Source: Streptomyces griseoluteus (GTDB lineage Bacteria; Actinomycetota; Actinomycetes; Streptomycetales; Streptomycetaceae). Taken from it: a stretch of 64,000 nucleotides of DNA. Position numbers and translations under genes: made by a program. Below the pieces are notes generated by a model. It had not been told where the DNA came from. It saw only the letters and a list, made by a program, of their open reading frames with translations, and did no database searches. Shown piece by piece: positions 44,744 to 53,308 of the stretch (the first letter of the stretch is position 1; each line of letters opens with the position of its first letter). The DNA lies in contig NZ_SRRU01000013.1 of assembly GCF_004784465.1 (NCBI RefSeq), forward strand, positions 96,301 through 160,300, given 5' to 3'.

Positions 44744-45053
44744 GCAGAGGAGCCTCGCGGATTCGGTGGTCCGCTCACATCCGGTGAACCCCCCTGCTGG
44801 TAAGGGGGCTTACTTGTTTGCCGAGAGGCCGTCATGAAGCCCCTCCGCCGCTCTCGGCATCGGATGAATCGAGGGCCGGGCTCCGCCTGCGTCCCTCGAT
44901 GATGTGGATCAAGGGTTTGAAAACGACCACCCCCTGCTGGGGGTGCCCCCGGACCTGCTCGATGGATCTCCCCTCCCATGCGGCACCTGACCTTCGTCCG
45001 GGCGGCTCTCATGGTTGTCGCCGGACTCGCTGTCGGACAAGCCGCGCCGTCGG
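44744..45053. other. Intergenic stretch with a transposase scrap
   Basis: At 44869-44922 (+) the sequence reads AGLRLRPSMMWIKGL, matching AGLHLRASMIWIKEL at 43160-43210 at both DNA and protein level. Nothing else is coding here. Confidence 0.6.
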
Positions 45054-46097
45054 TCAGTCCAGGTCGGACATGTCGAGCACGAAGCGGTAGCGGACGTCGT
45101 TGCGCTCCAGGCGGTCGAGAGCCGTGTTCACCTGGGACGACGGCAGCAGCTCGATGTCGGCGGTGATGCCGTGCTCAGCGCAGAAGTGCAGCATGGCAGC
45201 GGTGGACGGGCGGCCGCCGCTGCCGGCGGAGCTCAGCTTCTTGCGGCCGATGAGCAGGTCCATGGTTTCCACGGTGACCGGTCCGAGGTGGCCGAGGTGG
45301 CTGAGGGTGCCGTCCATGGCGGTTACGCGCAGGTACGGAGCCAGGTCGTGGGGGGCGGAGATGGTGTCGATGACCACATCGAACTGGTCGCGGACCGCCT
45401 TCATCTGCTTCGGGTCGGTGGAGACGACGAATCCCTGCGCCCCCAGGCTGCGCGCTTCGTCAGCCTTGTCGGGGGTCCGGCTGATGACGGAGGTCGTGGC
45501 GCCGAGCCCGGTCGCCATCTTGACCGCGAGGTGTCCCAGGCCGCCCAGCCCGGCCACGGCGACGGTACTGCCCGGGCCCACTCCGAGCGCCTGCAGCGGC
45601 TCCCAGACGGTGACGCCGGCGCAGAGCAGGGGAGCTGCGGCGGCTGCGTCGAGGTTCGCAGGGAGATGGTAGGCAAACTGATTGCTCACCACGTACTCGC
45701 GGGAGTACCCGCCCAGTGTGGTCGACCCGTCCTGCCGGTCGGCTCCGCCGTAGGTCAGTGTCGGGAACTCTCGGCAAAAGTTCTCCTGGCCGGCCTGGCA
45801 CATACGGCACATGCCGCACGAGTCGACGATGTTGCCGACGGCCACGGGGTCGCCCGGGGAGAAGTCGGGAACCGCGCTGCCGACCTCGGTCACCACGCCT
45901 GTGAACTCATGTCCGGGTACGAGCACGCCGTTCGCTTCGCTCTCGTGCGCCAGCAGCGCGTGGAGGTCTGTGTGGCAGACACCGCAGTAGTCGACACGTA
46001 CCGCGATGTCGTCCGGGCGCAGGTCCCGGCGCTCCAGCACAGTGCGCCGCAGAGTCCGTCCCCTGCTGTCCGCCTGCCATCCGGTCGTGGAACGCAT
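45054..46097 (-). CDS. Zinc-dependent alcohol dehydrogenase (NAD(P)-dependent, cinnamyl/AdhC type)
   Basis: This is a 347-residue medium-chain dehydrogenase. Catalytic zinc ligands: Cys/His in DYCGVCHTDLHA and GHEFTGVV and the later Cys 158-region LLCAGVTVWEPL. Structural zinc: four cysteines in VDSCGMCRMCQAGQENFC. Cofactor loop VAVAGLGGLGHLAVKMA (GxGxxG). It belongs to the YahK/CAD group that reduces aldehydes. Divergent TetR gene starts 92 bases away, and two inverted repeats between them are the probable operators, one near each start. Confidence 0.93.
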   Translation of the reverse strand: MRSTTGWQADSRGRTLRRTVLERRDLRPDDIAVRVDYCGVCHTDLHALLAHESEANGVLVPGHEFTGVVTEVGSAVPDFSPGDPVAVGNIVDSCGMCRMCQAGQENFCREFPTLTYGGADRQDGSTTLGGYSREYVVSNQFAYHLPANLDAAAAAPLLCAGVTVWEPLQALGVGPGSTVAVAGLGGLGHLAVKMATGLGATTSVISRTPDKADEARSLGAQGFVVSTDPKQMKAVRDQFDVVIDTISAPHDLAPYLRVTAMDGTLSHLGHLGPVTVETMDLLIGRKKLSSAGSGGRPSTAAMLHFCAEHGITADIELLPSSQVNTALDRLERNDVRYRFVLDMSDLD

Positions 46098-46107
46098 CTG
46101 ACTCCTA

Positions 46108-46126
46108 AGACAGACTGTTCGGTCTA
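46108..46126. promoter_or_regulatory. Candidate TetR operator near the alcohol dehydrogenase start
   Basis: AGACAGAC...GGTCTA forms an inverted repeat (AGAC/GTCT arms around TGTTCG) within 30 bases of the dehydrogenase ATG. It shares the AGAC/GTCT core with the second site at 46159. Confidence 0.5.
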
Positions 46127-46158
46127 TTTGACGGTAGAGGCATGCGAGCCAAGAAGCA

Positions 46159-46178
46159 AACAGACGAGTCTGTCTGTT
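46159..46178. promoter_or_regulatory. Candidate TetR operator near the regulator start
   Basis: AACAGACGAGTCTGTCTGTT has AACAGAC/GTCTGTT arms and lies 12-31 bases before the TetR ATG. Together with the site at 46108 it supports shared autoregulation and dehydrogenase control. Confidence 0.55.
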
Positions 46179-46189
46179 AAGGTCCTGCT

Positions 46190-46786
46190 ATGCCTGACCA
46201 GCCATCCAGCAGCCGCGGAGCCGCGACGTATCAGCGCATCGTCGACGCCGCCACCCAGGAGTTCGCCCGGTACGGCATCGCCGGTGCACGCATCGAGCGG
46301 ATCATCGCAGCCGCACGCACCAACAAGGCACAGCTCTATGGCTACTTCGGCAACAAGGAACAGCTCTTCGACGCGATCTTCTTCGCCTCACTGGAGCGGA
46401 TCACCAATGTCGTCCCCATCGACGCCACGGACCTCGCCGACTGGGCGGTGCGCCTCTACGACGAGTACCTCAGCCGCCCCGATCTGATCCGGCTCGCGAC
46501 CTGGGCGCGCCTGGAGCGGCGCCCGACCGGGCATCTCGTGGCGGACCACGACCGCTACGACGACCACAAACTCCGCGCCATCGCAGACGCCCAGGCCGCC
46601 GGGCGCATCAGACAGGGAGACCCCTTCGACGTGATGGCCATGGTCATCGCCATGTCCATGGCCTGGTCTCCGGTGAGCAACGTCTACGCCGCCTCCACCG
46701 AGGAGCCCACGAGCGTGCACGACCAACGGCGCACCCTGCTCCGAGACTGCGTAAGCCGCGCCGTCGCCCCGGACCGGGGAGCCTGA
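46190..46786 (+). CDS. TetR-family transcriptional regulator
   Basis: This is a 198-residue repressor. N-terminal HTH: TYQRIVDAATQEFARYGIAG, ARIERIIAAARTNKAQLYGYFGNKEQLFDA (residues about 10-60, Tyr-rich recognition helix). The C-terminal helical domain binds an inducer. It starts 92 bases from the divergent zinc dehydrogenase, so it should sense an aldehyde or alcohol and repress that gene and itself. A GC hairpin 77 bases past the stop may end its message. Confidence 0.92.
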   Translation: MPDQPSSSRGAATYQRIVDAATQEFARYGIAGARIERIIAAARTNKAQLYGYFGNKEQLFDAIFFASLERITNVVPIDATDLADWAVRLYDEYLSRPDLIRLATWARLERRPTGHLVADHDRYDDHKLRAIADAQAAGRIRQGDPFDVMAMVIAMSMAWSPVSNVYAASTEEPTSVHDQRRTLLRDCVSRAVAPDRGA

Positions 46787-46862
46787 GCACACCACGAGGG
46801 TTCGGTGCGGCACGCCCACCCCACGCGCGTGCGGGCCCAGCCTTCACCTGTGATGCGCTTGT

Positions 46863-46891
46863 CTTCGCTCCCCCTCGGTCGAGGGGCGAAG
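46863..46891 (+). terminator. Possible terminator after TetR gene
   Basis: CTTCGC..CCCCTC and GAGGGGCGAAG pair around GGTC with a small bulge on the left arm. The hairpin is GC rich and has no T run. Confidence 0.4.
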
Positions 46892-47484
46892 CGAGTGGGG
46901 CGACGAGTAGCCCTGGCCGATTCCAGAGATCCTCCTCAGCCCGCGCCCACGGAGCCGTCCGGGCCGCGTGACCGGTCGCCCCGGTCGACCAGGAGCACGA
47001 ATTTGCGGCAAGGGTTGCACCCGTCTGTTGCGCTGGGGGTTGCACCTACTGTTGCGCCGACCACCGGGCCGTCCCCGTGTCCGCGCAGGTCACCAGGCCG
47101 TTTTGCCGAGGTCGGCCTGCTGACATTCCCGTTGCGGCTGCTCTGCCCATGTCCTTTGGCTGAAGTGAAGGAGGAAGGTATGGGCGGTGCGGCCGCGGCC
47201 GGGTATCGGGGCGTGCTCGGCCGGTTGCGCGTCCGCCGGGGCCGCCGCGCCCGGCCGCTGTCAGCGCGGCGGTGTCGTCAGGAGGGGAACGTCGGCGGGG
47301 GAGAGGCCGGGGCGGGCGCGGTGCCAATGCGCAGGATGGCGCCACGTGCACCGTTCCTGCGGCGGCGGGGAAGTGACGGACCGCTGACCTGCGGCAACCG
47401 GAACCGGAAGCGGGCCCCGGCGCCACACGCCGGAGCCCCGCCGTGTTCCGGGCGCGGAGCGCCGACTCGGACGGCCGCGTCCGC
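46892..47484. other. Gene-less interval with a 21-bp direct repeat
   Basis: With the preceding 100 bases this makes nearly 700 bases between the two TetR genes without a supported coding sequence. Notable only for two near-identical units at 47012-47033 and 47037-47057 (GGGTTGCACC...TGTTGCGC). Frames here are long but lack protein-like composition. Confidence 0.5.
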
Positions 47485-48105
47485 TCAGTTGCCCCGGCCG
47501 AAGGCCGGATTGCCCGTGACGACGCGGGCGTGTTCGAGCAAGCGGTCCTCGATGTCCTGGGCGGTCGCGTCGCCGACCAGCAGGTCCATCGCGTAGCCGT
47601 CCTCCAGCGCCACGAAGGACCGCCCCAGGGCCCAGGCGTCGCCGGCCAGCGTGAAGTCGCCGCTCGCCTGCCCGAGGTCGAGCACCTGGCGGTAGAGCTC
47701 GGCCTGCCGGTGTGCGAAGGTGCGCTGCCGGTCGGCGGCGCCCTCGTTGCGCAGGGCCACCGGGAACAGCTCGAAGAGCAGCCGGGTGCTCTCCTCGCCC
47801 TCTCCGGGCCAGGGCACGCCGGAGCGGATGCAGGCCCGCAGCCGAGACACCGGACCGTCCGCCGCCGCGATGGCCTCCTCGCGGCTGACGAAGTACGTCG
47901 CGGCACTGCGATCGAAGACGGCGGCGAAGAGTTCCTGGATGTCGGCGTAGTAGTAGAGCACCGACGCCGGGGTGACGCCGGCGGCCCTGGCGACGTCCCG
48001 CAGCTTGGTGGCCGTGGCCCCGCGTTCCACCACGGTCCTGGCGGTCGCGTCGATCAGCTGGGCGCGGCGTTCCGCCTGGTTCCTGGGTCGAGCCATGGTC
48101 GACAT
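47485..48105 (-). CDS. TetR-family transcriptional regulator
   Basis: This is a 206-residue repressor. HTH region: RRAQLIDATARTVVERGATATKLRDVARAAGVTPASVLYYYADIQELFAAVF, spanning about residues 13-64, with recognition helix ASVLYYY. C-terminal domain ends LLEHARVVTGNPAF. Start ATG 48105; an internal ATG four codons later is an alternative. It is divergent from the nitrilase/APC permease pair with 111 bases between, containing AT-rich repeats. It probably represses amine or amino-acid derivative uptake. Confidence 0.9.
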   Translation of the reverse strand: MSTMARPRNQAERRAQLIDATARTVVERGATATKLRDVARAAGVTPASVLYYYADIQELFAAVFDRSAATYFVSREEAIAAADGPVSRLRACIRSGVPWPGEGEESTRLLFELFPVALRNEGAADRQRTFAHRQAELYRQVLDLGQASGDFTLAGDAWALGRSFVALEDGYAMDLLVGDATAQDIEDRLLEHARVVTGNPAFGRGN

Positions 48106-48166
48106 GCTCGCACACCGTCGAACGCCGTTCGTATCTCACCTGTGGCGATCCATTGACCTCTCCCTG

Positions 48167-48193
48167 TTCGTTAACTAAATTTCGTTTAACTAA
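48167..48193. promoter_or_regulatory. Candidate operator: two TTCGTT(T)AACTAA repeats
   Basis: TTCGTTAACTAA at 48167-48178 and TTCGTTTAACTAA at 48181-48193 stand as direct repeats in an otherwise GC-rich intergenic region, 24 bases before the nitrilase-like gene. AT content and place suit a TetR operator or a -10 region. Confidence 0.5.
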
Positions 48194-48216
48194 TCCCGAG
48201 TCAGACCTGGTGACCC

Positions 48217-49134
48217 ATGTCCCGTCCCCTCCCCATAGTGCTGGCCCAGGCCGCCCAGCGTGCCGTAGACGACCTGGACGGCCTGGCCGCCGACGTCCGA
48301 CGGCGCACGGCCGGGCTCCCCGCCGCACCGCTGGTCGTATATCCCGAGCTGCATCTCGGTGCTCCCGCGGGCGATGCCACGCTCACCCCCACTGAGCTTC
48401 CCGAGGCCCTCGCCGAGCCCCTGGACGGCCCGCGCGACCGCGCCCTCGCGGAACTCGCCGGCGATCTCGGTGTCTGGCTCGCCCCGGGCAGCGTCTACGA
48501 GCGCGGCGCCGACGGACGCGTCTACAACACCGCCCCCGTGTACTCCCCGCGCGGCGAACGGGTCGCGGCCTACCGCAAGGTCTTCCCGTGGCGGCCGTAC
48601 GAGACCGTCACCCCCGGCACCGGGTTCACCGTTTTCGACCTCGACGGCGTCGGCCGGGTGGGGCTGTCGATCTGCTACGACGCCTGGTTCCCCGAAACCA
48701 CCCGCCATCTGGCGTGGATGGGCGCCGAACTGGTGCTGAACTTCGTCCTGACCTCCGGCAGCGACCGGGCCCAGGAGACCGTGCTGGCCCGCGCCAACGC
48801 CATCGTCAACCAGGTGTTCGTCGCCAGCGTCAACTGCGCCGCGCCCGCCGGTACCGGCCGCAGTCTGCTCGTGGACCCGCAGGGCACCGTCCGCACCGAG
48901 GCCGCGGCCGACAGCGACACCACCCTCACCGACGTCATCGACCTGGACGAGGTCACCAACGTCCGCCGACTCGGCACCGCCGCGCTCAACCGGCCCTGGG
49001 AGCAGTTCCGCCCCGGCGACCAGCCCTTGCCCCTGCCGCTCTACCAGGGCCGGATCGACCCCGCCACCTGGGCCGGCGACACCGGCGCCCGCACCGAGAC
49101 CCGCCGTACCGCCGGGGAAGAGAGCAACCCGTGA
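48217..49134 (+). CDS. Carbon-nitrogen hydrolase (nitrilase superfamily)
   Basis: This is a 305-residue enzyme with the complete Glu-Lys-Cys triad: Glu in LVVYPELHLGAP (about residue 44), Lys in AYRKVFPWRPYE (about 119), Cys in LSICYDAWFPET (about 152). The family hydrolyses amides, nitriles or carbamoyl groups. It is cytosolic, with no signal. GTGA overlap with the APC permease gene indicates that the imported compound is the hydrolase substrate, for example an amide of an amine or amino acid. Confidence 0.92.
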   Translation: MSRPLPIVLAQAAQRAVDDLDGLAADVRRRTAGLPAAPLVVYPELHLGAPAGDATLTPTELPEALAEPLDGPRDRALAELAGDLGVWLAPGSVYERGADGRVYNTAPVYSPRGERVAAYRKVFPWRPYETVTPGTGFTVFDLDGVGRVGLSICYDAWFPETTRHLAWMGAELVLNFVLTSGSDRAQETVLARANAIVNQVFVASVNCAAPAGTGRSLLVDPQGTVRTEAAADSDTTLTDVIDLDEVTNVRRLGTAALNRPWEQFRPGDQPLPLPLYQGRIDPATWAGDTGARTETRRTAGEESNP

Positions 49135-50516
49135 CAGACCAGCCCACCCGCATGAGAGGAGACCTCGGACTCCTGTCCGTGGTCGCCTTCGGCATCGCCT
49201 ACATGGCCCCCGCCGTCGTCATCTCGATCTTCGGCGTCATCGCCGCCACCAGCAAGGGCGCCGCGCCCACCGCCTACGCGATCGCCACCGGCGCCATGCT
49301 GCTGACCGGCCTCAGCTACGCCAAGATGGCCAAGGTCCACCCCAGCTCCGGCTCCGTGTACACCTACGCACGCAAGGAGCTCGACTCCCGCCTCGGTTTC
49401 CTGGCCGGATGGGCCCTGCTGCTCGACTACCTCTTCCTGCCGATGGTCGCCTGGCTCATCCAGGCCATCTACCTGCACGCCCAGTTCCCGGCCGTGCCGG
49501 AGTGGGCCTGGCTGGTCATCAACGTCGTGCTCGCCACCCTCATCAACGTCGTCGGCCTCAAGGTCGCCGACCGCATCAACCGGGTGCTGCTGCTCGGCGT
49601 CACCGCCGTCCTGGTCGTGCTCGCCGCGCTCTGCGTCCACTACGGCCTCGGGCATGGCGGCACCTCCTCGGCCGGCCACGCCTTCTGGAACCACGCCACC
49701 AGCTTCTCCGCCGTCACCGCTGCCGCCGCCGTCGCCGCCTACGCCTTCCTCGGCTTCGACGCGGTGAGCACCCTCAGCGAGGAGGTACGCGACCCGCGGC
49801 GCACCATCCCGCGCAGCATCATCCTGACCGTGCTGACCGGCGGCGGCATCTTCATCGTGATCTCCTTCCTGATGCAGTGGGCCCACCCCGGCGGCTCCTT
49901 CCCCGACCAGGACTCCGCCGGATACCTGCTGTCCACCACTGTCGGCGGAAAGACCTTCGCGGACGTCGCCAACATCGTCGGCATGCTCGGCGGGTTCGCC
50001 TCCTGCGTCGCCATCCAGGCCAGCACCAGCCGCCTGATGTTCGTCATGGGCCGCGACGGCGCCCTGCCCCGGCAGGTCTTCGGGCGCCTGCACCGCAAGC
50101 TGCTCACCCCGGTCGTCAACGTGCTGATCATCGGCGCCGTCGGCCTGCTGGCCATGAACCTCTCGCTCGCCGACGCCACCTCCTTCATCAACTTCGGCGC
50201 GTTCCTCGGCTTCACGCTCGTCAACGTCTGCGTGATCGCCTACGCCGTGCGGCAGTGGCGCTCCGGGACCCGCCACTCGCCCGTGCGGTACCTGTTCCTG
50301 CCCGCCGTCGGCGCCGCGGTCGACGTCTACCTCATCACCCAGCTCGGCGGCACCGCCGTCAGGCTCGGCCTCGGCTGGCTGGTCATCGGCATCGTCTGGC
50401 TCGGGGTGATCACCAAGGGCTTCCGCCGTCCGGCCCCCGAGATGCGCCTCGACTCCGACGAGGCTTCCGGCCCCACCGAGCCGGAAGCCTCCGGCCCGCT
50501 CCTCCCGACGGCCTGA
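49131..50516 (+). CDS. APC-family amino acid/amine permease
   Basis: This is a 461-residue permease with 12 predicted helices. Family motifs: FGIAYMAPAVVISIFGV near the start, SSGSVYTYARKELDSRLGFLAGWALLLDY (residues about 66-95) and FLGFDAVSTLSEEVRDPRRTIP (about 205-226). GTG start overlaps the hydrolase stop. It imports an amino acid, polyamine or small amide by proton coupling. The C-terminal 30 residues are acidic and Pro/Ser rich. A perfect hairpin follows. Confidence 0.93.
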   Translation: MTDQPTRMRGDLGLLSVVAFGIAYMAPAVVISIFGVIAATSKGAAPTAYAIATGAMLLTGLSYAKMAKVHPSSGSVYTYARKELDSRLGFLAGWALLLDYLFLPMVAWLIQAIYLHAQFPAVPEWAWLVINVVLATLINVVGLKVADRINRVLLLGVTAVLVVLAALCVHYGLGHGGTSSAGHAFWNHATSFSAVTAAAAVAAYAFLGFDAVSTLSEEVRDPRRTIPRSIILTVLTGGGIFIVISFLMQWAHPGGSFPDQDSAGYLLSTTVGGKTFADVANIVGMLGGFASCVAIQASTSRLMFVMGRDGALPRQVFGRLHRKLLTPVVNVLIIGAVGLLAMNLSLADATSFINFGAFLGFTLVNVCVIAYAVRQWRSGTRHSPVRYLFLPAVGAAVDVYLITQLGGTAVRLGLGWLVIGIVWLGVITKGFRRPAPEMRLDSDEASGPTEPEASGPLLPTA

Positions 50517-50522
50517 ACCACC

Positions 50523-50566
50523 CCCGAGGCTCCCGGCTGCCGACGACGGCATCCGGGAGCCTCGGG
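50523..50566 (+). terminator. Strong hairpin terminator after the permease
   Basis: A 14-bp perfect stem, CCCGAGGCTCCCGG/CCGGGAGCCTCGGG, with a 16-base loop begins seven bases after the permease stop. Confidence 0.85.
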
Positions 50567-50699
50567 CGTACCCGCGCGGGGGGCGGGAGCGCGGTGCCTG
50601 CTGCGGGGACGACGGTGGCAGCCGTCGAGCGACGCCTCGCGGGGCGCGCGCAAGGGCCGGCCCGGAGGTCTCCGGGCCGGCCGGTTCACCGCCGCCGGG

Positions 50700-51512
50700 T
50701 CAGCAGAGGGGGACGCCGGGGAGCTGGGCCGCGGGGTTGTCGATGTAGATGTTGCTGATGAAGCCGTTCTGGTCGCGCAGCTTGCTCCACCAGTTGTTGG
50801 TGTAGCCCTCCGCGTTCACCGTGTCGCCCTGCTTCTGGCACAGGACCCGGACGCTGGTGGGCCCGGCGAGCGTGGTGACCACCGGCGCACTGAGGTAGGC
50901 GTCGCTGCGCACCCGCACCCCGCTGCCCCAGGTCATGAACGGCACGCCCGCGCCGCCGCAGCCGTTGTCGCTGGTCAGGAAGTACTGGTTGTAGCTGCCG
51001 GGGTAGGCCAGAGCGACCCCGTTGATACGGATGTCCTGTCCGACGCCGTCGTAGAGCTGCTCGTAGTGGATGTGCGGGCCGCTGGAGTTGCCCGTGCTCC
51101 CGGTGGTCCCGATCTGCTGGCCCTGCTCGACGTGCGCTCCGTCGGCGACGCTGTAGGCGGACAGGTGGAAGTAGTAGGTGCGCCAGCCGCCGCCGTGCTC
51201 GATGGATATGTAGTTGCCCGCGCCGTTCGCCTGGTAGTACCGGTAGGCGGTGCCCGCGGCCGAGGCGAGGACCGGGGTTCCGTTGGTGGTGCCGCCGTCG
51301 GCGCGGACGAAGTCCAGTGCGCGGCGGACCTCGGCCGAGTGGTGGCTGTAGGTCCACTTCTGACCGCACGGGTAGGGGGCCTTGAAGTTCGGCGCCGCCG
51401 CCACCGTGCTGGTGGTGGTCGCGGCGCCGGCCGGCTGGACCGGGACGAGCAGCAGGCCGGCCACTGCGATCAGGGCGGTCACCGCTGTGGTCCAGAGGCG
51501 TCTGAGGGGCAT
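50700..51512 (-). CDS. Secreted M23 metallopeptidase with C-terminal SH3-like tail
   Basis: This is a 270-residue protein with signal peptide (TTAVTALIAVAGLLLVPV to AGAA). Zinc site of LytM/M23: His in WTYSHHS and Asp in ALDFVRADGG, then YYFHLSAY and the HxH in SGPHIHYEQL. It cuts peptide bridges in peptidoglycan. Residues about 195-270 form the SH3-like tail: VTTLAGPTSVRVLCQKQG, a Trp-rich NNWWSKL, GFISNIYIDNP and the end LPGVPLC. The same tail ends three neighbouring proteins. GGAGCG lies about ten bases before ATG. Confidence 0.9.
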   Translation of the reverse strand: MPLRRLWTTAVTALIAVAGLLLVPVQPAGAATTTSTVAAAPNFKAPYPCGQKWTYSHHSAEVRRALDFVRADGGTTNGTPVLASAAGTAYRYYQANGAGNYISIEHGGGWRTYYFHLSAYSVADGAHVEQGQQIGTTGSTGNSSGPHIHYEQLYDGVGQDIRINGVALAYPGSYNQYFLTSDNGCGGAGVPFMTWGSGVRVRSDAYLSAPVVTTLAGPTSVRVLCQKQGDTVNAEGYTNNWWSKLRDQNGFISNIYIDNPAAQLPGVPLC

Positions 51513-51746
51513 CGCGCATCGCTCCTTCGTGGGGAAAGCAGCTGGGGACGCCGGCGTCCGGGCGGACGGCGGGCCGGGCCACAAGGTAGGGACGGGCCCG
51601 ATGCGGCACAAGAAGCGGACGGCGTCTTTCGTTCAGAACGCAATGTCTTGCCCATGACAACTCCGTCGGACCACCATGCGTGACCGGAGTGCGGCCGACT
51701 CGCGCCACCGCGGGTCTCGTTGGCGTGACGGACGGAGTGGGCAACG

Positions 51747-53129
51747 ATGCAGCGAAGACGCCCGGAAGACGGGGCCTCAACACGCTTGCAGCAGCCGGTG
51801 ACGGCGCGTCCGGAGCGTCGGCCGGCGGCTGCCGCGACCGGCCGCGGCCCGCAACTGCGGTGTCGTGCGGCGGGGTCCGGCCCGTCCGCAGCCCGGTCGG
51901 CGGCCCGGCCGGGGAGCGGCACCCGCCGCCGTGTCCGGCACGGCATCGGCCGACTGGTGAGCCTCACCGTCGCCCTGGGCGTGCTGGGCGCGCTGACGGC
52001 GGTGCCCGCCCTGGCCGCTTCGCCCCGCCCGTCGCCCGACCCGGACGTGCCCATGGGCGTCACCGCCGGCGTCGCCGTCTTCGACCGGTCCACCGGCCGC
52101 TTCACCGAACTGCTCAACGAGGACCGGCAGTTCCGGTCGGCGTCGGTCGTGAAGCTGCTGCTCGCCCTCGACGTCCTGTGGGACCTCGGGCCCGGCTACC
52201 CGGTCCCGGCCGAGGACCGGGCGCGGCTGGAGGCCATGCTGCGCAGCAGTGACGACGCCGCGGCGAGCCACTACTGGTCGCAGCGGGGCGGCAGCCTGAT
52301 CATCGAGCGCATGGTCGCCCGGCTCGGGCTGACCGGCACGGCACCCCCGCCCGCCACGCACCCCGGCTTCTGGGGGTACACCGCCCTGACCGCGTCGGAC
52401 ACGGTGCGGATCTACCGCTACGTCCTCGACAGCGCCCCCGCCCCCGTGCGGGACCTGGTGATGGGCGCTCTGCACCGCTCGACCCGGTGCGCCAACGACG
52501 GCTACGACCAGTACTTCGGCATCCCGTCGGCCTTCACCGGCCCCTGGGCGGTCAAGCAGGGCTGGTCCGGCTTCACTTCAGGCGGCTGCACCGCGGACGC
52601 GGGCACACCGGCGCGCGTCGCCGCCCCGGCCGGCGCGGGCTCCGTCCACGATGCCCGGAAGCCGGGACCGTCCGCCGCCGGCCCGTCCACGGCCGCCGCC
52701 GGCGGGGGAGTCGATCTGGTCAGTGAGGCCCTGCACTCCACCGGCACCGTCGGCGCGGACGACCGGTCCATCATGGCCGTCCTGACCCTCCACCCCGACG
52801 GCACGCCGTACGGGACCGCGTACTCCCGGCTCACCCGCCTGGTCGATTCGCTCGACGTGCCCGGCGCCCAGCGCCCCCTCGGCGTCCGCTTCGCCACGCT
52901 CGGCTCGGGCGTGCGCGTCCGCGCCGGCGCCACGACCGACTCGGCCGTCGTCACGACCCTCCCGGCCGGTGTGGAGGTCCTGGTCACCTGCCAGAAGCAG
53001 GGCCGGCGCATCACGGACGACGCCCGCAGCAGCGACTGGTGGGCCCATCTCCCGCAGTACGGCGGCTATCTGACGAACGTCTACGTCGACACACCCTCGG
53101 ACCGCCTCCCCGGCATCCCCGTGTGCTGA
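51747..53129 (+). CDS. Secreted SxxK serine hydrolase (beta-lactamase/DD-peptidase-like) with SH3-like tail
   Basis: This is a 460-residue protein. A long basic N-terminus precedes a hydrophobic signal (about residues 67-91), so the true start may be GTG 51933. Serine motif SVVK (133-136), second motif SDD (168-170), third motif KQG in AVKQGWSGF (270-272) match class A beta-lactamase relatives. A Ser/Gly-rich linker follows (about 285-330). Residues about 383-460 form the SH3-like tail with VLVTCQKQG, DWWAHLP, GGYLTNVYVDTP and LPGIPVC. It may act on D-Ala-D-Ala or a beta-lactam. Confidence 0.88.
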   Translation: MQRRRPEDGASTRLQQPVTARPERRPAAAATGRGPQLRCRAAGSGPSAARSAARPGSGTRRRVRHGIGRLVSLTVALGVLGALTAVPALAASPRPSPDPDVPMGVTAGVAVFDRSTGRFTELLNEDRQFRSASVVKLLLALDVLWDLGPGYPVPAEDRARLEAMLRSSDDAAASHYWSQRGGSLIIERMVARLGLTGTAPPPATHPGFWGYTALTASDTVRIYRYVLDSAPAPVRDLVMGALHRSTRCANDGYDQYFGIPSAFTGPWAVKQGWSGFTSGGCTADAGTPARVAAPAGAGSVHDARKPGPSAAGPSTAAAGGGVDLVSEALHSTGTVGADDRSIMAVLTLHPDGTPYGTAYSRLTRLVDSLDVPGAQRPLGVRFATLGSGVRVRAGATTDSAVVTTLPAGVEVLVTCQKQGRRITDDARSSDWWAHLPQYGGYLTNVYVDTPSDRLPGIPVC

Positions 53130-53308
53130 CGAGCCCCTGGCCACTTCCGCGCGGCACTTCCCGCCCGGGCACGCCCAGGGACCGTCGCCGGGACCTCCCC
53201 TCCCGGCACCCGGCCGCACACCGCGGCGGTCGGCCCTCCGATGTCCGACGACGGTGCGCCAACTGCCGTCCCACCCCACTCGGCACCCGAGAAACGGAGC
53301 AGCCCCAC

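Noticed and set aside
46805..47596. Plus-strand frame of 263 codons between the TetR genes
   Set aside because: It has low-complexity Arg/Pro composition, overlaps the minus-strand TetR gene and has no ribosome site or family motif.
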